The position numbers were made by a program, and so were the translations under genes. Of a stretch of 64,000 bases of DNA, positions 12,601 through 27,600 are shown piece by piece (the stretch's first letter is position 1; the number at the start of each line of letters is the position of its first letter). Below the pieces are notes generated by a model. The model was not told the origin of the DNA, did not search any database, and saw only the letters and a program-made list of their open reading frames with translations. The DNA is from Limnephilus marmoratus (Eukaryota; Arthropoda; Insecta; Trichoptera; Limnephilidae), in the NCBI GenBank assembly GCA_917880885.1, contig OU862920.1, positions 44,303,019-44,367,018 of the forward strand, read 5' to 3'.

Positions 12601-15600
12601 GTAACTCACACCTGGCGGGTGCGGCGAGTGGAAGCTCCATCGCGAATGGCTGCCATGCCGAGACTAAGCGTCACAGAGGGTGCAACATGGTGGGGATTTA
12701 ACAAGGGAAAACCAGGATTGCATGTAAAATCATTCCTCACGACTGCTGTGCCATGGAGACTTTATTTTACGGACAGCCCTCGTATATAATATATACAGGG
12801 TGTCCGGGGGTAAAGTGCATTAACTTCGGGAGGTGATTCTACATGATGGTAGGAGTAAAAAAGATTAATAACTTTTTTCGAAATTCCAACATTTTTTTTT
12901 TTTCCATACAAAAAGATCTACCTACTAAAAATCCTTAGTGTGAGGTACGATCTTACTTGCCGGGAGCCTGCCGAGCGCGATTGTGGCAACAATAAATGGT
13001 GGTGATTGGCCCGTATCGTAACAGTGGAAAATAATAAAGCTGGCCGCACACGCCGGTCAAATTTTACGTTTTTACCACAAAACTACCCCTAGTAGTTGGA
13101 ATTTCGAAAAAAGTTATTTATCTTTTTTACTTACAATATTACGTAGAATTACCTCCCGAAGTTAATGCACTTTACCCCCGGACACCCTGTATAACTGTTT
13201 ATGGTTTATTATTTAAAGTAATTTATTGCATAATATTGGGTCATTTTTTGGGCTAGCGTAAAGTTTAGAGTTTTCAGGTTCAAATCAAGATTGTACTACA
13301 GACTTAGTTAAAATTGAGCAAATTCTGCTGTTTGAGCTCAGTTTAAAAAATATTCTCTCAGACACCACATCAAGTCTAACGGTAAGTTTAAGATCAGTCA
13401 CTCTTCGTGGGATGGCTAAATGTAAATTTGCTGGATGAGATATTGCATATTTCATATAAGTATTTGAACAAAACAATTACCCATTGGAAATTCAGAATCG
13501 AAAGCGTTGCCTTCACTTTCAGACGGGCCATCGGACATGCAGCCGCTCGAGCTGCTGGACGACACGCAGGAATGCCTGTGAACAAAATAATACAAATAAA
13601 TACTTGCTTAAGTACAAAAGCTATAATATAAACTGTATGTTATAATCAAGATATGTGTATGCTGTAATGTAGCAATATTGCCACATTCAAAAACTATCTT
13701 AACGGCAATATCGCACTTAATTACAGTATGCATGTCAAGATGTAAGATTCTGTAAAGTCGCATTCAAACACAATCTTACAACAAAATCGCATTTAATATG
13801 GTAGGTATGTTAAGATGTGAAGACCCTGTTAAGTTGCAGTATTGCCACATTCAAACTCAATCTTACAACAAAATCGCATTTAATACAGTAGGTATGTCAA
13901 GATGTGAAGACCCTGTAAAGTTGCAGTATTGCCATATTCAAACTCAATCTTACAACAAAATCCCCTTAATTACAGTAGGTATGTCAAAATGTGAAGATGC
14001 TGTAAAGGAGTAATATTGCCGCATTCAAACACAATCTTACAGCAAAATCGCACTTAATTACGGTAGGTATGTCAAGATGTGAAGTACATGGTAATACAAT
14101 TGGCGCATTCAAACAAAATCCAAATCTTATAGCAAAATCGCACTTAATTATGGCAGGATGTGAAGATGTTGTAAAGTAGTAATATTTCCGCATTCGAACA
14201 CAATGTTACAGCAAAATCGCACTTAATTACAGTAAGTATGTCAGGATGTGAAGTATTACCTAATATTACCACATTAAAAAAAAATCTTACAGAAAAATTT
14301 CTCTTAATTATGGCAGGTATGTCAAAATGTGAATATAGCAGTATTTCCACAATCAAACACAATCTTACAGCAAAATCGCACTTAATTACAGCAGGTATGT
14401 AAAGATGTGAAGTAGTAATATTGCCGCATTCAAACAATATTTTACAGCAAAATCGACCTTAATTACAGTAGGTATGGTAGGAATGTCAAGATGTGAAGAT
14501 GCTGTAAAGTAAGTACAGCAATATTATCGCATTTGAACTCAATCTTACAATCGCACTTAATTACAGTAGGCACGTCAAGATGTGAAGACATGAAGATGAT
14601 GTAAAGAAACAAAATTGGATTCAAATGCAATGTTACAGCAAAACCGCACCTTTGAACAGAATTAAGATTGGTTTCTGATCAGTCATTTTACCATTTTTGC
14701 AGAGATGTTGAGAAGAAATTATACATTAAAATATTATTTCAAATAACATTAGCGCCAATTCCTAATTTTGACAGTTGGATGGTCCCCGTAAAACATTGAT
14801 TATCAATTAAAATGTAATTAAATCGGCAGTTCAATTGTAAAAAGAGGAAATGGCACTAATCGTCAATATAATGTGACAGGAGTACAAACAACCCAATCTA
14901 AGTCTAGAATAATATATGTAAGTACTATTAATAAACTGTCATTAAACTGTAAGCTTCAATGAAAGCCAACAAAATTACAAAGATTGATAGGTGCACTTTG
15001 TTGGGTTAAGAGCCTGGCGAATAAATGACATGCGTACTCTATAGCGCCAATCAACTCAAGGTGATGCTCGCATCCTTGCCAATTGCCAATCAACAAGGAT
15101 TACTTTTCTTTTTAAAATCGTGTAACTAGTCACAAAACTCAGACATCGCCCTTTCCATCCTGGTATTGTTTCGTCTGCCTAATTTTAAGGGCACACATCA
15201 AAAAAATGAATAGTGTTGTCATTACAATTACACGTGTCAAATAGTTACATAATATACAGTTGCTTGCATCAAAATCCATTATGGCACAATACATGGAGGT
15301 GCGAATAAGAGCGAAGCTACACTAAGACCAAGAAGATTTCAAAAAAAATAATATGTATTTTGGAATGGTTTCCATTATTGCGGCAACTAAATTCTCTTAT
15401 GTGCAGGTTGCCTTACGAAGTGGAATTATATTATACATTACAATGCAAAAGAAGAAATAAACAATACATACATATTAAAGAACAGTAAATACCTACACAA
15501 AATTTAATACAATTTTCGCTTCATAATATGTATATAAATTTATTAATTTTAACTTTATATGTTTTCAAGGTACAGCTGAAAATGTTTAGATATCGTAAGG

Positions 15601-18600
15601 TTAATGAAATTAATGTATATATACATTTACAGCATGGTATATGCTCAACGGCTCAGGGCAAAGAAATGCAATCCTTCCTAAAATATGTGATGAATCAACA
15701 AGACAGTCTTCGTTTATGTATCTACAGGAATAAAGCATCTGAGATTTTTCCACTTTTTTTAAAGGGATGATATTAAAGCCATGATTAGTAAAGCGATATG
15801 AAAGATCTTTTGTAATTAAATGAAATAAAATATAATCATAATTTATTCCAGAAGGTATGCAGGGGCAGTGCAATGCAATACATTCCATATTTCAGAGCAA
15901 TAAAAAATATGAAATAACAAAAAAAAAACCATACAATAAAAAGAGAAAAGGAGTGAAAAAATATTAAATGTAAAAGGTGAGCAAATGTATTATGTTTACA
16001 AACCTGCCACTACTGATGTCCGAAGATCCTGCAATGCTGCCGGTACTGTAAATCGGTTGAGTTTTGTAGATGGTGTCGGGACTGTTGAGGGCTTGCTGAG
16101 GCGTGCTTATACTTATGTTTTGAGATATGGAGGCCACCTATAATAAAATAGAGAATGGAAATTCATTAATAAATAAATAAATGAACTATTGCTGGTAATT
16201 TTTTTTTAAACGGGCGCCTGTCATTTAAAGATTGATTAGATAAATAATAATTGAAGACAATAATTAGCATATCTGCTTTTTTTTCCCAATTTTCAATTAA
16301 AAAATTTGGAATAGGAAAACAAATAGTTGCACCTAGGAATTGAACCCAGGATCATAGCCTTGCCGGGGCTCTGCTCCAACCACTGAGCTAATTTGACCCT
16401 ATCCTCTTCGGTCATATCCCTTTCTTTATCATACTTCATTTTCTTAATGCATATTTTTATTGGCTGCTATCTTTATGAATGATTGCAAGATTTAATGAGC
16501 GACATCTATAAACTTTTCTGCAAGTCTAGGATGAATGCATGTATATATATATATCATCACCTTGGTTGCATAGGGTTCTAACTACACATTACAATGGTAT
16601 GGACTTTGACACATGAGTGACAATATGAATATATTTTCAATTCAATTTTAAAAAAAAAGATTAAATAAATTTTTGCAAAAAAGGAAACTGGGATAGGATA
16701 AATATTTAAGAATTTATTGTCAACATTCCAAAATATTGCTGAGTTACAATTTCTACTTTGAAGTACGAGTAGTATCACAGGCATCCATTTGTAAATAGTA
16801 AAATTAGACAGAACTTAAGAATAGGCCACTTGCATCACATTTTTTAAAAAAATTTTCCGGTTTAGGCAAATATTCTAAGACATTCTGTTTTTTTTTTTTT
16901 TTTTAATCGTATTTTTGAAACCCTGGGGATTTTTTGAAAATTTCAAACCGAAAAATCAGACCATTTTTTATAAACCGGAAATACGGGACATAATTTTATA
17001 GGTGTGAAAAAACGATATTTACATAGCCGAAAATCATTTAAAAAAAAGAACGTTTTCCACACGAATGGCACAGGAGAATAACGAGGCATACCAAAAATAT
17101 TACATCTCATAAATATTTTTTTCCTTGATCCATCTTATTGATCATAAGTCATTATAATGTACAGCGTCTATATTACTAAATTCTATGTAATATACTTGAA
17201 CTTGTAAATTGTAATAATAATAAGAATATTATAAAATTTTATTTTGTTAAAATCAGCACCATAATCATTATACCTCTAAAACATGTACCGACATCATCTT
17301 CACGTTCTGAAGAGAACCCCGTACCCATTAATTGTACGGGGTTCTCTTCAGAACATCTGTCAAAAAATCAAACCAAATGATAAGTTCGCAGAGAACAAAC
17401 AATAAATCTAGTGAACGAATTCAAAAATTTGCCTGAAATCAAAGTGATGCCATATAAAAAAATAAATCAGTGTGGAATTTTATAAAATTAATAGGAACAT
17501 TTTCGGCGACGGGACATTTTCATGTAGTGACGTCACGAGCCCAAATAATGGATTTATTTATTTAAAAATTAAAAAAACGGTACATTTCTAAAAATTTTTA
17601 CTAACATTTTCGTAATCTTAGTAAAAAACTCTATCCACACGATTTTTTCCAAGTCGTTATGAAGTCCATGCAAGTGGCCTATTCTTAATAAATATAGCGC
17701 CCTTGAGGTGATTTTTCACAAAAATGGCGCTCTACAAATTACCCAATTATTTATTATTATTACAGGCATTGATGTAAAATTCGAATGGTTTTTTTTTTCT
17801 TTTGCACTTGCAGGAACATCTTCAAATCGCGAGACAATTAATTTATAAGAAATTTTAGTATTTTTTTAGTATAAATTATTATCGTCACTGAGAAGTCTTT
17901 TATTTCCATGTAACATTCTTATTTTGGACATTACAAACAGATTAAGTGAACTTACCGAACAAGATCTAGCTTCAGCCAAATGATCTAAGTCTTCTTGAGC
18001 CAGATCGTCCACCAGGGAACGGTAGTTGTCGAGAAGTTGCCGCCCGTGCTAAAAATAAATTTGATAACTCAGCATTAGTTAGGTTTCATCATATTGTTGT
18101 AAGAAATTCACTGCTAGAACAAGGAAACAATTTTAAAATGGTTGTTGATAAAATCCATATGTAGGTACCTAATATGTACATTTCCCGATCAAAAAACGAT
18201 ATATAAATTTAATATCATATATAGTTAACAAGTGTAGATCCTCACAAATTCCGAATTCTTAGAGATATTTTTTCCTTGCAGAAAACTTTTCTAAGCAGGA
18301 TTAATACCTCTAAAATCACATGCAGTAATCAGACTCTAGTGTGTTATACAGGCGTTGACGCAGGCCGCGAGTCGCTCGCGGTTCAAGATTTTTGGTAACG
18401 ATAATGTGTTAACAACTCGTAGATGAGTACGAGCTTAATGACGAAATTTTGCATATGACCAGCTTGAACTATCAATTTTTTTTTTAAATTCAAAAACTTT
18501 ATACCTTGGCTATTCTCATCGCAACCATCCATCTTTCCAGAGTTGCCTTGTCTTCAGCGCAGAGGAACTTGATGAATTTAACACTCTTGGGTTGCTGCAG

Positions 18601-21600
18601 TCTGGGATGCTTGATGGCAAAACAATAGTCGGATGGGGCCTTATACTTCTTCTTCCAGTTGAGTCCCAAGTAGATGTCATTTACTTCAAAGGTCGCCAGA
18701 CAAACCAGATCCTTCATGGTTTTGGATTTATCTTTAGGATAATAGTAGAGACCTGCTCAACAAATGAAAACAAAATAAAAGATGTTGCCCTGTTGAAGCA
18801 AACGAATTAGCAAACGCATCGCACATGGATTAATTATGCAAAATCCCACGAAAAATGGATTATATTTCAAACAGTGATCAAAGTTTATTTTGTGGAAAGA
18901 TCGTGATGTCTCCCATATTACTCATTCCATGCGCTGGACTAAATCATCGCCCCTAAAGCAAAAGGGCAAAAACTAGGACAAAAATTGACTCTTGCGACTA
19001 CACGTAAAAGTTAAAATAAATGTGTGTTGGTTTTTTTCATTATTATGAAATTAAATTTTTTAAGCAAATTAACAGATGATATACTTTTTGCCTGAAACCG
19101 GCCTGGTTAGGAAAAATAAACATGTGGAATCAAGTTCAAGATAATATGGATTGTACTAAATCTTGCGTTGCACAAAATACACTTCAATAGACTGTTTGAA
19201 ATACAATAATTCAATATTTAATAAAACATTTTTCTGCTGTGTAGCAGATAAAAAAGGTAGTACATAAAACACGCATTTCTAACCCTTATACACACAATCA
19301 CTACATTTTATATTTTTCTTTGAATTAGAATCAGAATGTATGACAATATGCAGTAAGGGGTTTTATACATAGGTAAGTATACAAAATAATTATTTCATGA
19401 AAACATAAATAAATTTCAATAAGGTTGGGGTGTTTCAATCTCAACATATCATAAAATTGATAATCAGCTACATTTGAAATTTATACATTTTCATTTCAAA
19501 TGTCCCAATTAATCGCCGCTTCTCAGTCTGATTCAGCTTTTATTCAAATTGTAATTATCTTCCAAACATGTAATAACAACTTGATAAAAGACTGGGAATT
19601 CAACATAGATCGTTCAAATGTCAAGAATTCAAAATAGAGCTGATCTTCGATTTGATAGTCATGAAAAGTGACGTAATTTGAAACACCCTACCTTAGAATG
19701 TAATAAATAGATAAGTCGACATCCGCAAAATCACAACAGTATAGAAAATCGCTACAATGATTAGCAAATAAAGGGTACTAGTGTATTGGCACAGAAGTCT
19801 TCATCATTGTGGTACTGACCGGAGGACCGCATCACAAAGTGGTATCTCTTCCAGCCCTTCTTGGATTCGCTCTTCAGGTACAGGGGGCCCTCCAAGGGGG
19901 GCACTGCATTTCCCGAGTAATTCGGCACTGAGTTGATGGAATGAGAGATCTGCGGCTGCATGGATTGCCTGAAGAACTCTTCGATAAGGACCGAACGGGC
20001 TTGTTCATCAGGCTCGTTTTGAGAACCTAGAAATAAGTAGTGAAAATACGTACATATTAAAATATATTAATTTTCTACTTCCATTCTGTATATTGCTCTG
20101 CTTCCGAGGCTCACCGGGAAATAACAGAACTATTTTAGGATAAATCAATAACAAATGTTTGTGGGGCTATGAAGTAAAATCGATTGAGCTACGGAAACCA
20201 TATATTCGAGTCCCAGCGGAGCCAATATCTTTTTCTGATTTTTCTGTCTCCAGATTTTCGATTGAGTTTCGCTAATATTGTCTTAATTTAATTAAATATT
20301 ATAATTTGAGATGAAGTTTTAAAAAATTAAAATAAATAAATTTTATTTTTACTTACCTTTGTCAGTAATTAGGTATTTATCAGGGGTTTGGAAGAGAGAT
20401 ATTTTATCCGGTCTTTCCATGAAGAATATTTTATTTTTAGACTCCCTCGTCCACAGCATCAGGTTTTCCACAAGAAACTCGTGGTCCTCGTAAACCCTTT
20501 CTGTAAACAAAACTCACTTTAAATTCAATCTTTAAATGCATCACGCCTTTCACTCTTTCTTCCTTCTATCAATACAAATTTCATAGAAAAGTTTAAAAAT
20601 CAGTTTTGATCAGTGGGGTTCAGTCATAAATTTATTTTTATTCTTAACCACTCGAGCGACTGCACGATTTAAAACTTTTTCTCCGATTGCTCGTGATTTT
20701 TTGGAGATCATTTTGAATTATTTTCCACCCTCATTAAAAAACCAGACCTCCGAATTTTAATATGGAGACATACAAACTGGATTATAGTTCTATATAGCTA
20801 ATGAATTCACCTAACTTTTGTCGATTATCACATATTCGTAGGATCGATTAAAAAAAAATCGTAAACTTTAAAACCTTAAAAATCGTAATACAAAATATGG
20901 ACCAATTTTGGACCGCTGTCAATCACAGAAAAATAAATGTGGTCCATATTTTAACCTTAGTCGCTCCGGTGGTTAAAGAATTTGTTTTTATTCCTAAATT
21001 CATCAGAATTTATTTTCCTTATTCATACTTTCTCAAGGCGTGCTCATGCAGTTCACTTTGTATGGTCTCTAAGAACAGCACACCCCTGGTGTAATATCAG
21101 TATAAAACACAAGTCAAAAAATGGTATTTTTTCGCTTTTTTAACTAAGTAGGTATATTTACTATTTTGTTTTTCTGGTATCTATAGTTTGATGACCAGAT
21201 CTGAATAGCCAGGTACTTCCCCACCTTCCTCTTCCCCATCTTCTTCCCCACCCCACTACCGCCTCACAACATACTCCAATTGGGGGTACCTCAGTCTCAC
21301 TGGCTCCAGACGGGAGCAGCTGGGACTCCTGGGAGGTATTCACATAAAAAAATAATGATGTTATGTTTTTTTTTTTAATTTATGTAATGTTATTAACTTG
21401 TAAATGTTCCTTTTAGAAATAAATATGTATATAAAAACAGACGAAGTAGTGGATGATCAAGTAGTTTTAAAAATAAACAATAAAAATTAAATACAGCAAA
21501 CTTTCCGAAAATATTTGAGAAGTCCACGATTTTCCTTGAAGAAAAATAAAGTAACTTTTTTTAATAAAAAACTTTATGAAATATTGCTTACCCATGTACA

Positions 21601-24600
21601 AATCCGTGAGATTTTCTACCAGGGCCCATTTGGGCTCCATGGAGACGTGGTTTTTATCAGCGAGCAATCTGGCGACGTATCCACAAGTCATTTTCTCATC
21701 GACTAGAAGGCTCTTGGAGGACCCATCGACTGAAAAGGCTTTGATAAAGAGCTTCTTGACCGAAGCCTCTTTCATCTTCTCGAGGGCCAACCGGATCTTC
21801 TCGGCTTTAAGCTGCGAAGCCGCATCCTGAAAGGGAACAAATAATATACTTATTAAAACGTGATTCATAAAAAAATGCGTCGTAAAAATAATTACATAAC
21901 CTTCAAAGCAAAATAAAGAGTAAGTTTTACTAAGTAAGTTTTAAGTAAATAATTTATTTTTTAAATTTTATTTATTATTAGCTTACTTTGGAAGGGTGTA
22001 GATTCAACTGCAAAGCTCGATTTTTGTTGCCGGCGCTTGCCCCACTAGATGCCGACGATTCACTGGATAACATGGACACCTGAAAAAAAGAAAAACAAAA
22101 ATGTTTATTGGCGCGTTTAACATTGTTTATAAACACCACCACAATATATAATACCAGAGGAAGGAATATATTTTTTTAAGTCGCGCGACATTTTTCTTTT
22201 GATTTAGTTGGTAAGTATCGATTTGTTTACAAAATTTCAACTAAAGAGTCTCAGAACGAGTAAATGCGTACGTATAAAAAAGTTACACACACACACCTAT
22301 TTGGATTATTATTTAAAGCTTTTTAACAATATAAATCGAGGTATATTCATATTATAAAATTAAAAAAGTACGAAAATGTCGTAACAAATATTTTTATAAT
22401 TTTGAACACAAATATGACGTATGTTACGACTGCGACTGTTGATCCACTGCTAATCACGTTGCGCTTTGAAAAAAGTGTCATAAGCCCAACACAAGCTTGT
22501 ACACGAAACAAAAGCTGGAACTTATTTATATTGTGATATAAATAACATTTAATTACTGAAACAAAATTAGACATTTTCAAGTCCTTCAAGCAATATTGTA
22601 AAAACCACAATAATAAGCTAAATGGAACTCAAAAACCAAAAGCAGGAAAATATTATTTATAACGCTTTATAAATAACTTTATGATTATTAAAAATAAATA
22701 CTTTCAATTCCTCTCTACCCTTTTCTTTACACTTTGAAGATTCAAATAATCATAACTGGGATCAATGCTAGATGTTATCGTTATTTATTTTTGGGATGTT
22801 AAACCGTATTTCGCACCTGTTTATTTAGCCAACGTTTCGAACACCGTTACATTGTCCATCTTCAGGGCAGATGTGTAATGACGAAACATTGGCTAAATAA
22901 GGAGGTAGCGCATACGGCATAACACCCCAAAAATTAATAATGATAATACTTTTAGCCGTGAACGCTAAAATCATATAATGCTAGAAGTCTCTATGACAAA
23001 TTTGTGACTTGTTCACATTGTTCAGAAAAGGCAATTGTGTGTTTATTTCGACATTCCTACACATTCGATCACAATTTCGTTCACCATCAACTGACAATTC
23101 CTAAATGACATTTTCATGTAGGTACATCTATCCCTAACTTAAAGCTGACATAAACAAGACACCGTACAAAGAGGAGACAGATTATTTTATTGAAACTGAG
23201 TACCCGTATCGTATCATATTGGAACTGAGTCCCCGTGAAATAAATAAATATTTTATTGCTATCTCATTCTCTCGCAGACTAAATCCTATAGATGTATGAG
23301 TTTGCCTTTTTTTAGTTTCGTCTTTTTCGTTTCATCGAATTTGAAATCACAACGGTGCTAAAGAAGTTTCAGTAAAAAAAATTCCTCTATTAAATTCGTA
23401 GACAATACACGCAATATTGGTGACATCTAGGCTTCCGACCTACTCGTATGTACGGAACATGTTTGAGCTGTGCTAAACCCGTGAAATAAATAAATATTTT
23501 ATGCTATCTCATTCTATCGCAGGCTAAATCCTATAGATGTGTGTGTTTGTCTCTTTTTAGTGTCACTTTTTCATTTCATCGAGTTTGAAAACACAATGAT
23601 GGTTAAAGAAGTTTCAGTAAAAAAATGTCTTTTAAATTCGTAGACAATACACGCAATATTGGTGACATCTAGGCTTTCGACCTGTGTACGGAACATGTTT
23701 CAAGCTGTGCTAAGCTCGACATTCCAATCAAGCCGAGCTTATAATCAACTGATAAACCGGGGCATAAGCAATTCTAGCATGAACCCCAGCTGTATATTAT
23801 GCTAAGGATCCACGTCTCAATCTTCAGTCACTCATAAAATAAGATCCCAATGCATCCCAGTTTAGCATAAACCGCCATCTATTTTTGGATAAATGCGTCT
23901 TGGGATTAGTTTCCGTGGGGATTAGAAGTGTTGTTAGAGGGGACGAGGGGTTTGGTACGGAAATAGGCTCACCGTGTCACTGAAGGCGGAGTCATTGTCG
24001 GGCGAGTCGGTCCTGTTGGGGTGCAGCGAGGGGACGGAGGTCACGTCACTGCAGGTGCGCGAGTGAGATCTGAACCCGCTGCTGGCGATAGAACGGCTTT
24101 CCACTGAAACTGAACAAAATAATTAGTAAGACACTCACTTAAACTTAAGGCTTTGCAACCGGGCCCGAAAAGAAGAAGATGGAGAGATACGAAATTACGA
24201 ATGTTAGAGGAGAGCGCTAACATTATTTACAGCGACAAAATCGATGCGAAAATTGCGAAAATGTTTAATAAAACTCGACTCGTTTAAAATAGAGCAAAAA
24301 TCGCGCGGGCATTATCTTAAACAGCATTTAAAGAAACACTGTGAATTTTTTCATACATATAAGTTGTAAAATAACTGAAATAAACGTGTTTATAATAATT
24401 TTGGAGCATACTTAGCGATTTTTTTCTATCGAGGGTCTAGATATCTTCAAGAATAACATATATTTTTTTAAGAGCTTTAAAACTGACCGTGTTTAAGGGA
24501 AATATGTAATAAATCGGTACAAATCGGGGTTGCGGGCCCTTAACTCTGAAAGTAATCAGCCCCGGATTTTGGGGGGGAGGGGGGGGGGGAGGGACCGGGA

Positions 24601-27600
24601 CGCCTCTCCCAGGAGGCAGTTTTAGGGGGCGCCAAAATCGTAATTTATAAGTTTGATTAAAAAAGCGTCTGGCATCCAGCACACGTGTTTCGATTATTCA
24701 TTTGATTCTCGCCCAGTTGATCTTTGAACACATCCTAAGTTGATTTATGAACGTATCCTATGTCGATTTTGAACGCGTGCATAGTGTACGTAATATCTCT
24801 GCCAGGAGAATCCTATTGATAGTGGCGCCACTATTAAGTTTCTGCCACGGTCTGAAAAAGTCGTAGATCAGGGGCAGATAGTAATTTTATGTTTTCCAGA
24901 GATTTGGATTCGTTTCTTCCGCATATTTTAAGGTAGGTTTTTAAGGAAAGGAAGGAGAGGAAGTTCTGGGATGGAAAAAGTACGAGGGATGGGTAGGAAT
25001 CTTTGGTCAGCGTGTTCAGCAGTGACAGATGGAATGACGATGGGTCGAGAGAGAGCAGATGGAATGGTCAATGGGTCCGGTCTCCCTAAACCGACCTCTC
25101 CCGATCCAACCCGTCACGAAACTGGTAAGCAGGCGCATTCGCCGTCAAGACCTGAATACATCTCCCGATGAACCCGGGCCAAGTCGTCAAACGAGTCGAA
25201 CCACTTAGGGCGACCTATGGCAGAAGCGTTGGTTATCAGTTTTCGGGTGGCGGTACCCAAACCCATCTCCTAAATTGAAAGTCACCTACTTTAGGTACAC
25301 ATCATACTCTCATTGAAGACACCTGCTAATGTAGACTACACGACTGAAGTAAAACTTCTTTAGCTCCATATATATGATATGAGGAGAGAAATATAATATG
25401 CGCGCGCACTGCTCTCTCTTGCTCCTACAGTGTGATGCAGACAATATGCCTGCACTGTGTCTTAGATATACGAAACGTAACTGGCTATGAGAGAAAGAGG
25501 GAAAGAAAATGTGTTCTCTCACTTCTCTCTCTTGCCCCTACAGTAATATAAGAAACTCACTCTCTTTTTATCTTTACTTACTTAAATCTCTCTCTCAACT
25601 ACCGTTCGCCTCGCTTTTCGTAATGCTCTCGTCACGCATTCACCAGCTTACTCCCCAAGTCAAGCGTGCGTAAAAGAAGTTTTACTTCAAAAAACACTGT
25701 TATTTAATTGATTTATGTCCTCCGTACCACGCAGGTGAATCGGACACCAATTAAAACAGGCATCGCGTAGATCAAACGCCAGTAATCAGAACTTGTAACA
25801 AAACATAATTATTGTTGTCGTTAGTATTGGTATTGGCCTGGTTGAATTGGTTGGGTACCTAATTGGCAGCCTTTACCGAAATTCGTAACTGAATAACAAA
25901 ACAAAACCAATCACTATTATTATTTGTACGAAATCACAAACACAACAACCATAAAGATTCCCGAATCAAAGAATTCTAAAAGGCAAAGAAAATATTTTCC
26001 AGTCATCTTAACCTTCGAGCTGCGGAAATATAGCGAAAATATTATATCCAGGTGAATTCAAAGAGAATAATTAAGAAAAAGTAGAAGAAAAAAACTCATT
26101 TCAAGTCACGTAAAAGGGATGACGACTATTCAATGAGGTCTGAAATTAGCTCGAATTTTTAAGCTCGAAAATAAATCTTGTACATTTATTATTTTCATTC
26201 AAAGCGCCGAAACGGAAAAGGTTGGATGAAATAATATTATTTCTTTAAAATACTCCCGCTTTGAAACTTTGCCGAAAAAAATACGACGCTGAACAAAATT
26301 TTCTTTCTGAATCAAAAAATTATTTTCTCAGATGTTGTTAGGTAAATATTTTGTATTGAAGTTCAGTACATACTCTGATTTCATTTCTGTTTGTAAATTT
26401 GGTCAACTACGGTATAATAAAATGGAATTTACGGATTTGTTGGTACAATGTTTTTCCATTGCTTTAGTTTTGGGCACAAAAACTTTGTACGTAAGTAAAG
26501 ATGGAATATTTATCTACTAAGATTTCTACAGTATTAGCTATTAGAGTTCTTATAATAATTGTAGTTTCGTTTGCGAATGTACAGCTATTCCGAATAGTAT
26601 AATCAAAGGGTAGGTATTATTTCAAAACAATAGCTTTTAAAACACCTGTGCATTTTAAATAATATTTTCCATAGTTACTTTGTTAGCCAGTTACCAGTGA
26701 ATAATATATATTGCATTTCAATAGACGTGTTAATAATATTATCATCTGTTTTGTGTAAATAATATTGTAGGAATACATTATGTGTGGGTCCATTATTACT
26801 GACAGTGAGAAACCAGTTGTAGTATTGAATTAACGATGGATAAAAATGGGGATAAGTTGGGGGTGTCCCATGAAGACATGGTACGATAAAACATAAAATG
26901 GGTCGTGTTCAAGAATCAATATAAATCACAAATACCAATGGGCATAAGACAGAATACTTTTTGTTTTAATGGACATTCTTAAAAAATAACAATTATGATT
27001 AATTGTGTGAATCACGACTAACAATGACTATTAGAATTGCAAAATCATCGAATTATTCCTTGGTTAGGAAAGAGAAGCAGAGGTTGCATACAGATCAGAC
27101 GAGAGGGCGATCTGAAAATAACTGCAAACTAGTGAAATTTGAGCGAGGATTTGTAGATCGGGTTCATTTTGGCTAAGTAAGGTTGGGTTAAGTTAGGATA
27201 GGTTAATTTATGTAAGGTTGTGTTTTGTCTGATTGAAAATTAGATTCTCATCTGCGTGAGAGACACGCTTGGGAGGGTTGGTTATGTTATGTTAGGTTAA
27301 GTCAGTTTCTAACCTTTGGGCGTTTGGGCGGGAAGGTTCAATTAGGTAGGTTAGTTTTGATTGATTGTATCTTACTTGCTTGTGAGACGCGTTTGGGAGG
27401 GTAGGTACAATTAGATTAGGTGAGGTTAGGTTAAGTCAGTTTCTAACCCCTTTGAGAGACTCGCTTAGGCAGGAAGGTACAATTAGGTTAGATAAGGTTA
27501 GGTTAAATCAGTTTCTGAGACTCGTTGAGACTCGTTTAGGCGGGAAGGTTCAATTAAGTTAAGGTTTGGTTGAGTCAGCATCGCACCCTCTTGCGAGACG

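Noticed and set aside
13640..14660. Repeated short proteins with YCHIQTQSYNKI-type motifs
   Set aside because: They are translations of the 85-bp tandem array; the frame breaks between units because unit lengths are not multiples of three.
16327..16400. Functional tRNA-Ala gene
   Set aside because: The acceptor stem does not pair and U33 is replaced; it is kept only as a tRNA-like sequence.
24437..24682. Poly-proline ORF as an actin-regulator exon
   Set aside because: The prolines come from a G-run next to a transposon fragment, not from a conserved motif.
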